From: Sipunculus nudus
Lineage: Eukaryota > Annelida > Sipuncula > Golfingiida > Sipunculidae
NCBI GenBank assembly: GCA_026874595.1
Contig: CM049309.1
Coordinates: 55,712,079-55,776,078, forward strand
Reading direction: 5' to 3'
DNA length: 64,000 nt
Shown in pieces: positions 49,501 through 61,500 of the stretch. A model generated the notes under the pieces. It did no database searches. It saw only the letters and a list, made by a program, of their open reading frames with translations, and had not been told where the DNA came from. Position numbers and translations under genes: made by a program. The stretch's first letter is position 1; each line of letters starts with the position of its first letter.

Positions 49501-52500
49501 ATATAAAAATAACCGACCATCAAAGATAAAAATACGACAGGTGATTAGGACATTTCATAAAAGGGGTTTAACGCTTCAAGACATAGAAATTCAAAACAAA
49601 ACAATAAAGGTTAGCTGAATTAGCAAAACCTTGGAAAGACCTTATTACTCAGTTATAGGAAAGCTAGTTAATGTTTACCTGGAGAACGATTTAAATTCTT
49701 TAAAGATATACTTCAGAGTCAATGCTTCCTTTACGTTCCATCTTCTTATGTGAATGTGATTACTACGCTTAAAGAAATTCGTAAAGAAATAATATGGTAA
49801 AACAAATTTATAATGACCATGCAATAACGGACAAAAGGTATATTTTATAAATAAAATTTTATTTTATAAATGATACAAAGCGGGGATTCTACGTGTCAGG
49901 GACTTGACTATGAATAGTGCCATATTATCAATGGAACGTTGAAACAGAATTTTAAGATAGTTCTAAATTTAATTGAATATTATAGTATTGTTAAAGCAAT
50001 ACCGAAACATTGAAGAAGTGAGTTAATCCAAAGACCTATAAGACTCGACGGTCAAATCAGCAGAGAAAACAAATCGATAAATGTAAACATATTTATAATA
50101 TATTGATAAAACGAAATACGAAGAACGAGTAGTATCTGCATATTGCGAACAAAACTACAATATCAGTCTTGAAAAGTTTAATATATTATTAGCGATCCAC
50201 TGAAATATGTGATCTGTATCAAAACAAAAAAAAATCCTTTTAGATTTATGCATAAAATAAACATTTTGGAAATCTTGAAAGTTATGGTATGATGAAACTG
50301 TCATTACCACCCGACACAATTATGTTTGGGCCATATGATAAAATGAAATCAATTCATGTTGATAAACTGAATTTTTTGGAACTACAAGCTTAAATGTTTA
50401 TACACAAAAATGTTTTGAAAAAGATTTTTTTTCAGTATTTTTCCTAGTCAAATACGCTCTGGGTTAATCTGTATTAAAATAACTCTGTGCATTACAGGAG
50501 AAGAAAAAAAAAGAATTACTTAAGAATGAACAGGAAGTTCATGTATATTGATGTTTATATATGTATGTATATATATCTTTGTATATATATGTAAATGTAT
50601 GTCAACGTGATTGTGCATGTAATTACTTCGCATGTTGACAACCTTTTTGATAAATTATCATTATAAAAACTGAAACATTGTGCCACGCGCGAACAAAATA
50701 TTTATATATACTAATTACAATATATTCTTTAAAACCTATATCACAGTATAAATTCGTTGTTATTATAAATCTACATCTTTACTCTTGTTTTGTCAATGTA
50801 ATCAATTAAGTGTCATCTTGTTCATTACGATTCGACGTCGATGATGAAATATATTACATCAGTTAAACAAGTCTGAGATAAAAAAAGAGAAAAATTCCCC
50901 TTTCTGTATTGTTCTAAATATTTTTATTCCTCTTTTCGTGTTTGCTTTAGACATTTTGTATTTCTCTTTTCGTACTGCACTAGACATTTTGAATTCCTCT
51001 TTTTGTATTGCTCTCGTCATTTTGTAATCCTCTTTTTTATTGCTTTAGATTTGTTGAATTCCTGTTTTGTATTTCTCTCGATATTTTGTTTTCCTCCTAC
51101 TTTTTGACATCGACATTTTGCTTTCCTCTTTTTGTGTTGCTCTCGACATTTTGTATTTCTCTTTTTGTATAACTCTAGACATTTTGTATTCCTTTTTTTG
51201 TACTGCTCTTGACATTTTGTATTCCTCTAGACATGAGACCGACTCAGTACCAGGCGTACGGCAGGTATGTATAAATTTTCTGTTGATATTAACTGGTAAC
51301 TGTAATTATTTTAATTACCGGTACCAGCACTCTACTTACATCATTGAAATACGGGGTACTGAAATACAGGATCATGTGTAAATGATAGCTCCATGTTAAA
51401 CATGGGTACGATTAAAGTTTGGCAGACATGGTAAAATACGATCATGATTAATAGGCGTTCTTCACATTTTATCTATATATAGTCCTATACTTAGCCGTGA
51501 ATATACGACTCGGTAGGCAATTAAATTGCACTGGTGAGCTTAACTCTAGTCGTGATACAAGCCGTATGGGGGTCCAACGGTCACACATTATATTATATTG
51601 ATATTGTGGTTCACAACCGGTAATATTAATATAAGGGTATGAGTGATCGATTAACAAAAAGAAATCATGTGAACTCACAAACTTAACTGAGAATCCGTCT
51701 CTATAGTAACGAGTCATTCCCTGTATCGCGAGCAAGTTAGCTATCGCGCAGTGACCCGTTCGAGCCATACTTTTATTCATGAGGTCAGTATTCAACAAAA
51801 TGCAGAAGGGTTTATTAATATTCTGATCTGAAACTCAATTCAATAGAACTTGTTTTTGGAGAGTATGCTAAAACAACTAGCAAATGGTCTGGTTCAGTCA
51901 AGTGACAGTTTACATGTAGGACACGAGGCGTTGTTAAAATGACGAAAATATTTGCATCCTCATCGAGCGTTACAGTGCAGTCCTTGTTGCATGATGTAAA
52001 GATATAGTTTGCTGGTCGTAGGCTCTCTAATGTCAGGAGACCAAATGGCTGAGCTATTATGAAAGAAATGCTTGTCCTCAGCGGAAAATTATTCTTTTTA
52101 GTATCATGGATAACGATGATCGAGTGGACACGGTCCTTTCGTGGTTCGACGGTGCTGAGGATGTGAAGCCGGATTTTGCGACTCTTTATTTCGATTCCGT
52201 TGATTTAGCGGGCCACTATGGAGGTCCCAGAAGTCCAATGGTCAGTAAGTTTTGCAAATATACATATTTGTATTTTTTCATTATCTTTCCATTTACGATG
52301 AAGATTTTGCTAATGGGCTGAAATAGAAATATCTCAGGGAAGGACTTTTTTAAGCCTATAACATCCAGGAATCCCAATGTTTACTAGCAAGAAGTGAAAG
52401 GACGCCGATCGCAGCTCACTCGCGTAATCTCAGATATCACAGATAGAGTGAAAAGCCTTGCATATTAAACAACAAAACATTTTTATGTAAAGTTGCTCAC

Positions 52501-55500
52501 CTCAACAGAGCACTGGGATTTCCAAAACCTTACATAAATAGTCAGCTAGGAACATATTGATTCAATATCAATCCTGTAACGGGTTCCAAAAATTATTTGA
52601 CATATTTATACAAACGCGTTAACAATGAGTCCTTACAACAACAACAACACGCATTAACAGTATACTTAGAGGACAATGCAGCTGCATTCTTAGTCGGCGA
52701 CACTAAAAAATGCTGTTATGGATATATCTGGATTTTTTGGGGATATCTTTGCGATTATACGTGTATGAATAACATTGTGATATAACTGGCTAAGTGAAAA
52801 TATGCAGAGATTTAGAAGACAGTTGTTTGAACTAAGTCCTTATGGTTTTGTAATAGGTCGATGACGCCCTGACTGAGATAGACAGTAGTATTAAGAGACT
52901 GATGGACGGCTTGTACCGACGGGGGACACATAACTGTGTCAACATCATCCTCGTCTCCGATCACGGTGAGTTCGCTTCAGCAATCAGTGGCTCGGTAAGT
53001 ATTTGCTGGTACGTAGAGATATAATCCAGATAGTAGCTCATATATAAAATTAAAGATTCATTACTTGTGAATATATTGGTAATTACTGACATCTCGTTTG
53101 TCATAACTTTTACGCGTTTTCATTTTCCATTTGAAGAATTTCAAATTTGTATTTAAAAAATTTTGAGACATACTGATGCACTACTGCCCTCGGTAAAATG
53201 TGTGCAACCTTACAGGAATGAATGACATCAACTGCAAGGAGAGACAATCCGGGGTCCGAGAGTACATTAACGAGAAAAACATGCATGTATGGACAGAGTC
53301 AGCGGGTAGAATCTCGAACAAGTACCGCAGTGACAGGTACAATGGACCCTTCTACCCAGTCGACCGGGAGGACCAAGGTATATAGTTACTTATAGTTAAG
53401 ACGAACTTCGGTAAAAGGGACCCCATTGAAACCCAAACCACAATTAAACAATTGAAGGTTTCCTGAATTACATCTGGTTGTTAGCGAACCTGTGAGCTTA
53501 TGCGATGGCGCAGGGTCGTCCATCCACCAATGTCCGTACGTTAACCCATGCTATCTCAAAAATCGTTGGAACTACCATCACCAAATTTTATGAAAAAAAA
53601 AATCAGTCATCTTAAAAACTATATGGGATTTTGCTTATTTTTTCTGTCTCCATTTACTTAGATTTTATAAGGTAAAAGTAAAAAAAAAAATCTTCTTCTC
53701 CGAAAATGTCCAACCGAATTGTTCAATATTTCACAGAAATAATCTCTGAAATCATCTCTTTCAAATTTGTTCGAATGGTTCCAGTTCGTTGAATAGATTG
53801 GTTTCATTGATTTTTGGTAGAGTATAGTTAGGTGGAGTTGGTCTTATGGCTAATAGTAAGCCTATTTCAAACTGAGGGCTGCAATAGTCTTCTTCTGATA
53901 AAACTGTTGTTTCAACATTGCACAAAAATGATTCTTAGGAGGCCTTTGTTCAAGTTTACTGAAATAATTTTTTTGCAAAATTACTAGACCTTTAACAATG
54001 AAAGGACATTATCTTTTATTATTCTAAACTTTTGGTAAAAAAATCTTGTGAATTTGTCAGCTTGAAAAAAAAGTATTGTAGCCAAAGTCTTTCAGTATGT
54101 TGAAACAGATTTACCAGCAGGGCAAGATTGTGTCTGTATCAGTAAATAGCATGGCACACTGCCAACTATTTCAGAATTGGCAAAAGGCCAAAGGTCAGTC
54201 TAGATCTATTTATAGCTTTGGTAGACTGTCATCTGTATCGAAATATGCAACAAGTCAAGAGTTTACACAGTGCAGCCAGGTACAGGTCAAAAGTTCACTC
54301 AGTGCAGCCAAGTGAAGGTCAAGAGTTTGCTCAGTGCAATAGCTATAGCTAGCAATTTGATCCGGTCAACTCGGGGAACTGCCTTTCTCACCTAAGCCTG
54401 GTCAGCCCAATGCACCTAACACAACAGAAGGTTGATGTATTGGCCTGATATTTTGACCTGACTGCATCTTTAATGGCTTTCTCGTACACAAGAATGGTGT
54501 CGCCACCTACAATGACCCTTTGCACAGTGTACCTGCTTATTTCTCAGAAGGGATTTGATTTATCAGCCTGAAATTGTGAATATTTATACATATCGGATAG
54601 CTTCGTCGTATACAAGACTGGTGGCGCAACCTACAATAATTGTAGCAAAGTGTATGTCTCTGCTTTTTTTAGGATGAATTTGATATATCAGCCTGAAATT
54701 GATAGCTTTGTCAAATGCAAGACACGTGGCGCCACTTACAATATTTTTGCAGTGTATGCTCCTGCTTATTCCTCAGAAGTGATTTGACATAAAAAAAACC
54801 TGAAATTATACAAGTCTATACATCTCTAACAGTTTTGTTGTATACAAGACTTGTGGCGCCACCTACAATTGTGTCATACAGCTGAGCACATAGCCGAAGA
54901 GTGGTTTGAAGTATCTGAAATGTTGCATGGCCGTACATCTTTGATGGCTTCCTCCTACACTAGACTTGTGGTGCCTTGTGTGCACCAGTACCAGTATTTC
55001 TGCAGTGACGTTTATGTAATTGGTGCATGTACTCGGGTTCAAATGTCTAGTGCTTGCATTATACCTATACATATCACATTTGTACGTGAAAAATTACGGT
55101 CCAGCATGGAAGCATTATACCCGATGTATTTCCCATTGCACAGGTTCGCATTAGGCCTGTAGGCCTTGTTTAAATCATGCTTTCGTAAGCGTGAATACTG
55201 GCATTAGTACTTAATGGATTTTAGGAACAGTCTATGCATGACAACTATAGTGAGGCTTAATATATTTTAATTTTCTTAGAGCTATCATGGTGGTTAGGTG
55301 TAGTCCTGCATTTGAGCATCTTCAGCTCCTAAATTAATTATAAAACAAAGTATCCAGAACGCCAATATTTTTTAAACGCCGTCTTTATATTATTGGATAT
55401 AAAATTATGTACTTTAATGTTTTGTTGTGTTATGTTATTGTTGTTCCGCAGTGCCTATTGAAAAGTTTATTGAGAAGCTTGAATGTAAAATTGAGGCTGT

Positions 55501-58500
55501 GAAAGTGTTCGAGAAATCGATGTTCCCAAAGAGACACCACTACGCCAACAGCCACCGAATTGATGACGTCATTCTTGACGTGGACGACCGATGGTTGGTC
55601 ACAGAGTGAGTCATGTGGTTTATGATATACATACATATCATGCCTATCTTGAAATACATGTACGAATAAAGAATAACGCATAAAAGAAGAAAATAAGGAG
55701 TGTTTTTATGACTGAAACACAGATGTTTCTTTTACTGAATTTAATACAGATTAGGCACGTTTACGTATAGAAACGTATAACCTATAATCCTACAGTAACT
55801 GTTGAGAATTTCAACAGAAGTATGATTTGATTACACATATTACAAACCAGATAACGAACATTCGTCAGAGACCAGTTATCACTAGACTCGGTAACCGCAT
55901 CTGAGTTAATTATTTTTAAAACATTTGCACTTTAATGTACTTCTTTACATTGGAGCCTATCTCCTTTTGGATGGGTTTGTAAAATGATATATACATGTGT
56001 TTCAATGAAAGACGCAAGAAGGACCGGTATTTGTGTGGATTGAAAGGTATGCATGGCAACGACGAAACACTTCATACAATGAAGGTAAATATTGATCACT
56101 ATATAAACATTTATCATTAAAAGTGATACACAGATACACGTACACGACATACTTATGTGCATATACACGCATACACAAACATTCACTTGTGATTATACAA
56201 TAAAATGGTCTTTATATATAATTGACCTATCCACCACAGCCCATATGCTCCGCCCTTTTAACCTAATTATTATAATGAACCCCCAAAATAATCCCACACA
56301 GATGGTCTTCCGTGCCCATTGTTACGAGAGCTGTTTACAAGACAATTATGACGATGACGTTTGACGTCGCTTTGACTGATGTCATCAACCAGAATCACTG
56401 TTCTACATTGTCGAATATATCGCAGTCATTGTGAAATGAGTTGCAATATTTTGGATTATTTGTCTCATACGAATTACGTGCCAGGTAAAACATTATTATT
56501 CACTTGGTAGTCGGAGGAATCGCTCCTGCAACCTTTGGCATAGAACTTTTTATACTGTCTCTTTTTTGTATAAAAAAATTTCCCGGATAACATTCCGACA
56601 CTGGTACTGGTACAGACTACATGTGTTCTGTTTGGCAGAGCTCTGCCAAATTTTGCAAATGTTGTGCTTGTCAGATGATTTGCGGTTTACCAGGCCACGG
56701 TCATCTGATTGGTTGGACGTAAGTCCAATGCTTATGATTATTCATTGAATGAATATGCGATTAAGGTCACATAGGTTTTCAAACAGAAACGCTCATGTAG
56801 TTCTCATGGTATTTTCCTTTATTTGACCGATGAAATATAGGAATATCATAAGTACTGGAGTCTTGATATATCACTTATCTTGCTGTAATGGTGTTAGTCC
56901 TGTATGCATAATTGGAATATATCAAGTTTTTGTAATAAAATGAATATAGAATTGAATTATGTTACAATGTGTTTCGTTGGAAATGGCATTACGGTATTAC
57001 ACAGCTATTCAGTTTGCTCTCCTTGTGTAGTGCAACGTGCTTATAACATGAGTTTCAGACTTCTTTCAGTTCAAAGTTTTTATTTCTCCTTTACAGGCAA
57101 TTTTCATGGCACACGGTCCAGATTTTGCCAAAGAAAAAGGAATTGAGGAATTCGAAAACATCGAACTTTACAACATAATGGCCCGTGAGTGAACTATAAC
57201 CCATTAGAGAATGATATAGTGAGCTTAATATCCAAATCGGAATGACGGCTGAAGATAATTGTCGCCACATGACTGGGTAAAATTAGACCATGCCTATTCT
57301 GTATCTTTTATGCATATTGGTATATAAGTCTGGCTCATTTCTCGTCTTACGAGATCACGTGAGAGAGCGCCAGTCCACAGTTCCCATCAGGCATGCGCTT
57401 CCGGTTCCCATAAGAGCATACCAAATGTTCGTGCCACTGATTCTGAAAACACTGCCGCATCAAACAACGTGGGCAATAATGCAAAATACCAAGGCCTGGC
57501 CAGCAGTACTACTCCAAGTAATGGTGAAGTGTCCACTTCAGCCAACCCTGCCATGCTGGATTCACAGATTCACAGCATACAAGGCCTCATACTTTCTCTG
57601 ATGAGAAAGAAGAAACAGAAGCATTTGATCAGGATGCAGAACCGGATCAGCTTCTGGATCCAGGTACTCAAGACTGAAGTCATTTATGATTTCTCTAATC
57701 AAGCAGGAACAGCTTGGCACGGAAGTCACGCCTAAGCTTGCTGACTTGATTAACAATTAGCTGGCATCTGGATCCTCAGATCAAGTGAAGGAAATGCAAA
57801 ATTCCATCCTAACCTCTGCTTACCGTACGGGCTTAACTACTACTTAGGTGTACAAAGAAATGTGGACTAGACAAAGAAATTATACAAAACTGAGTGATGG
57901 CAAAATGAAAAAAAGTGCAGTAAAGAATCGTAAAAGGGATGTAGCCTCTGATCACTGTTGCTGACTCCCTCCTTATTGTGAAGCAAGGTAAGCTACCTAT
58001 CAATGACTTAGACCTGGGATCCCTAGTTGAAACCTAACGGACAGTCTGGCTATATTTGGTCATCAAAGCATAAGCTTAACCTACGAAAAGGAGAGCTCCT
58101 TCGTGGAAACCTGCATGGAAAATATAAAGTAAAATGTGTTAGGCAGACGTGCCCATTACTGACATGTTATTCGGGGACAACCTTTTACAGTCCATCCAGA
58201 AAATTCAGGACTCCAACAATGTTGGAAGACGGCTAGTAGGACCGACCGCTGAGTGAACAACCAAATTTCATGAAAAAGGTTCAGCAAACCTCAGTCGTTA
58301 AGGCAAAACACCTACTAGCAAGAATTTTAAGATCAGACGGCCAGGTTAGTCTTTAAGCTGAACAAGTCGGGCCACAATAGACTATACAGCAAGTAAAAGA
58401 CGACACTCAAGTAACTTCACAGGCAAGTAGGATTTCAAACACTTAACTCACTAATAAACGATACAGACTCTTCAAAATTGGCGGAAGACAAAGGCATTTC

Positions 58501-61500
58501 ATCAAGTAATGGGAACCAGTTTCATCTGACCCAATTTAATCTTAGCATGGTAGAAGGAATGGAATTAGAATTTACAGACCATTTGACTGTGCAAAATTCG
58601 TCCCTGGGCCCATACACTTTAATGACAAAGAAAAATCTATCATTAGAGGAGAACGTTGCTCATTGTTTGCAAAGGATGGATCACACAAACTGAGTTTGAA
58701 CCGGGAACTACTAGCAAACAGTTTCATTAGGGCCAACAAAGAAATGGGTCTTACAGAGTAATACTCAAAGCGGCCCAACCAAAACATTGAGTATCACCAG
58801 TTTAAAATGGAATCCCTTCAAAATGCCATTGACCTTGTATCTCCGTACTCTTTCTTCGCCTCGGTGGATCTTAAGGATGCTTGGTATAGCGTTCCCATGC
58901 ATAGAGATTTCCAGAAATTCCTCACATCCCACTGGGAAGGGAATTGTTATAAATTGACATGCTTGCCCAATGGTTTATCTTCGGGACCTAGAGTGTTCAC
59001 AAACTTGGTTAAACCGGTGAACGCATGGTATAGACAACAAGGCCATATCACTGTGACATACAAAAATGACTCCTTGCTCATTGGAGACAATCCTGCGGAA
59101 TCTTCCCGCATTGTAGCAGACATAGTGCGCCTGTTCAAAAGCTTGGCTTTGAAATACACCAGGACACGCCTGTTTTAAAGCCCTGCAAATAAATAAAATG
59201 TTTTGGGTTCATTCTAGATTAGGATAACATGACTGTTTCACTCACTAGTTCGAAGGCAGTTAACTTAACTGGAAAATTATTCGCACCAACAATTAGGAGA
59301 GTTTAAGAGGTCTTGGGATACATAGTTTCAAGCTGTCCCGCCGTTAGCATTGGGCTCCCTATGTGTAGGTGGCTAGAATTAGACAAGGCACCGGCTTTAA
59401 AAGGCAGTAAAGGCAATTTTGACACTATGACCATATGTAATTCAGCTAAATCTGAACTGGTCTGGTGGGTTGATAATGCACATATTTTGGACAAGCCCAT
59501 AAAACAAACTAAACCAGGTTTCAATTGGGAAACAGGTGCAAGTAAACCTGGCTGGGGTGTTGTTCTATGAAAACTACTGGGTTATGGTCCAGCAGTGAAA
59601 CAGATCAACACATTAACTGGCCAGAACTTATTTCATTTTCTTAGGACTTAAGGCCTTATATTGAAACCTCCAAGGTGTACATGTTAGGGCTTTGGTAGAC
59701 AACACCACAGTGGTGACTTACATTTAAAACAAAAACAAAAAACAAAACCTAGCTTTTTAAAAAATGACAATATTAATTTAGGACTGGTATCGCCATATAT
59801 GGATACATATGGACATCAGCAGCGCATATACCAGGCAAAGATAATGTGCAAGCAGACCTGCTCTCAAGGCTGGTTAATTTAGATGCTGTGTGGCAGCTTC
59901 TACCCTCAGTGTTTCAGCGCATTACCTTAATTTGTAATTGACTGAATTTAGACTTCTTTGCTTCGAGGATCAACCACCAATTACCAAAATATATGTCATG
60001 GAAACCGGACCCCAACCATGACAGTTGATGCAGGTCCTCGCATATGTTCTATGCTTCTCCGCCTTTCAGCATTCTGAATCAAGTGCTAAAAAAGATCAGG
60101 CTGGAAAACACAACGGAAGAATTAGTGTTACAATGGTGGACGACAAAGCCGTGGTTCCCAATGGCAAACCTCATGCTGTAAGACAAGCCGCTGATACTGC
60201 CGCACAGTGAATTAATACTCCAGTTACCACAGAACAAGAGCATGTCGCACAAACTAAGAAACACCTAGCATGCCGCTTACCCGGCAATCCCTGCGCATGC
60301 GTTCAGTTTCGGACCGAGATTCGCAAATTATTCAACAGTCATTGTGGAAAACAACAAATAGACAGTATACACTCTACATCAAACGAAGGGAAAGATACTG
60401 TAGCGTGAGAGGACTTGGATCCCGTGTGTCCCTCTATAAGTCAGTCTTTGGACTTTCTCGTAGTGGCCTGCCATCCCAAAACCCGCTGGTCACTTGGGAC
60501 ACAAATATTGTACTCAACTACCTAAAGATGCTTTCTCCAGTTGAGTCGCTTTCATTCAAGGATCTATCACGAAAATTATTTATGTAACTATAGCTTTGTT
60601 AACCGGGCAGAGAGGCAATACCTACACTGCTAACATCACAGTATCATCTTCATCAGTCAAACTACGCATTGGAGAAATGGTCAAGCAATCATCACCACCA
60701 CACAAGCATCAATCAAAGATTACTTTTAAGGCGTGCGCCCCTGACAGAAGATCATACATAGTGACTGTTATGACAAATTTTCTGGACAGGACTAAACCCC
60801 TTAGGCAAAATGACTACAAACTATTTATTAAGCTTTACAACCCTCCCACACAGCGGTTTCGAGGGACACCATCTCAAGGTGGTTGAATTTACTCTGCAAC
60901 AAGCTGAAATCGATATGAGTTTCTTTACCCCTCACAGCACGAGGGTAGAAGCAGTTTCGTCTGCCAGTAACTGTAACATTCCTGTTACTACCATTCTCAA
61001 AACAGCTGTTGGTCTTCTGAATCTACTTTCACAAAATAGTATAAAAACCAGTCACTTCTCCAGACTATCATACTTAACACATGCATTTTAAAACTCTCAC
61101 GTGATCTCGTAAGACGAGGGGTGAGACAGAATCCCATAGTTAAACGAGAGTTACCTGTAAATTGAAGTTTGAAGAGAATTCTGTTTATCCTCGAGCCGAT
61201 AGTGATTTCTAGCATGTTTTTTCGCTGAAATTTGTCTGATTGTAACTGTCGACTGGCGCTCTCTCACGTGATCTCTAACGAGTCGAGGATTGACAAAATT
61301 CTCATGAAACTTGACCTTACAAGAAAGTCTCGTTTAATAATGGAATTCACTTGTATATATAACGTATTGACAGTTATAAGCTTTAGATATTCCGTTGTTG
61401 TGCACTGAGGAATGTCAAGCAAATAATCTTAGGAACCTCTTTTGCAGCATGACTACCTGTTCTTGGTTAAACTTAAGGCTTTATTATCGCAACAGACCGG

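Larger units (their letters stand above)
57341..61350 (+). mobile_element. DIRS-type tyrosine-recombinase retrotransposon, decayed
   Basis: Order: Gag-like frame (57.4-57.75 kb), RT (about 58.48-59.16), RNase H (about 59.31-59.95), tyrosine recombinase (60.27-61.09), terminal repeats. Ends are inverted: 57341-57365 is the reverse complement of 61094-61118, and 57352-57374 of 61252-61274. 61120-61196 is inverted relative to about 61283-61350. This gives the inverted terminal repeat plus internal complementary region expected of DIRS1-like elements. Stops interrupt all frames. It lies in intron 30, which is only 97 bp in copy A, so the insertion followed the copy A/B duplication. Confidence 0.87.
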
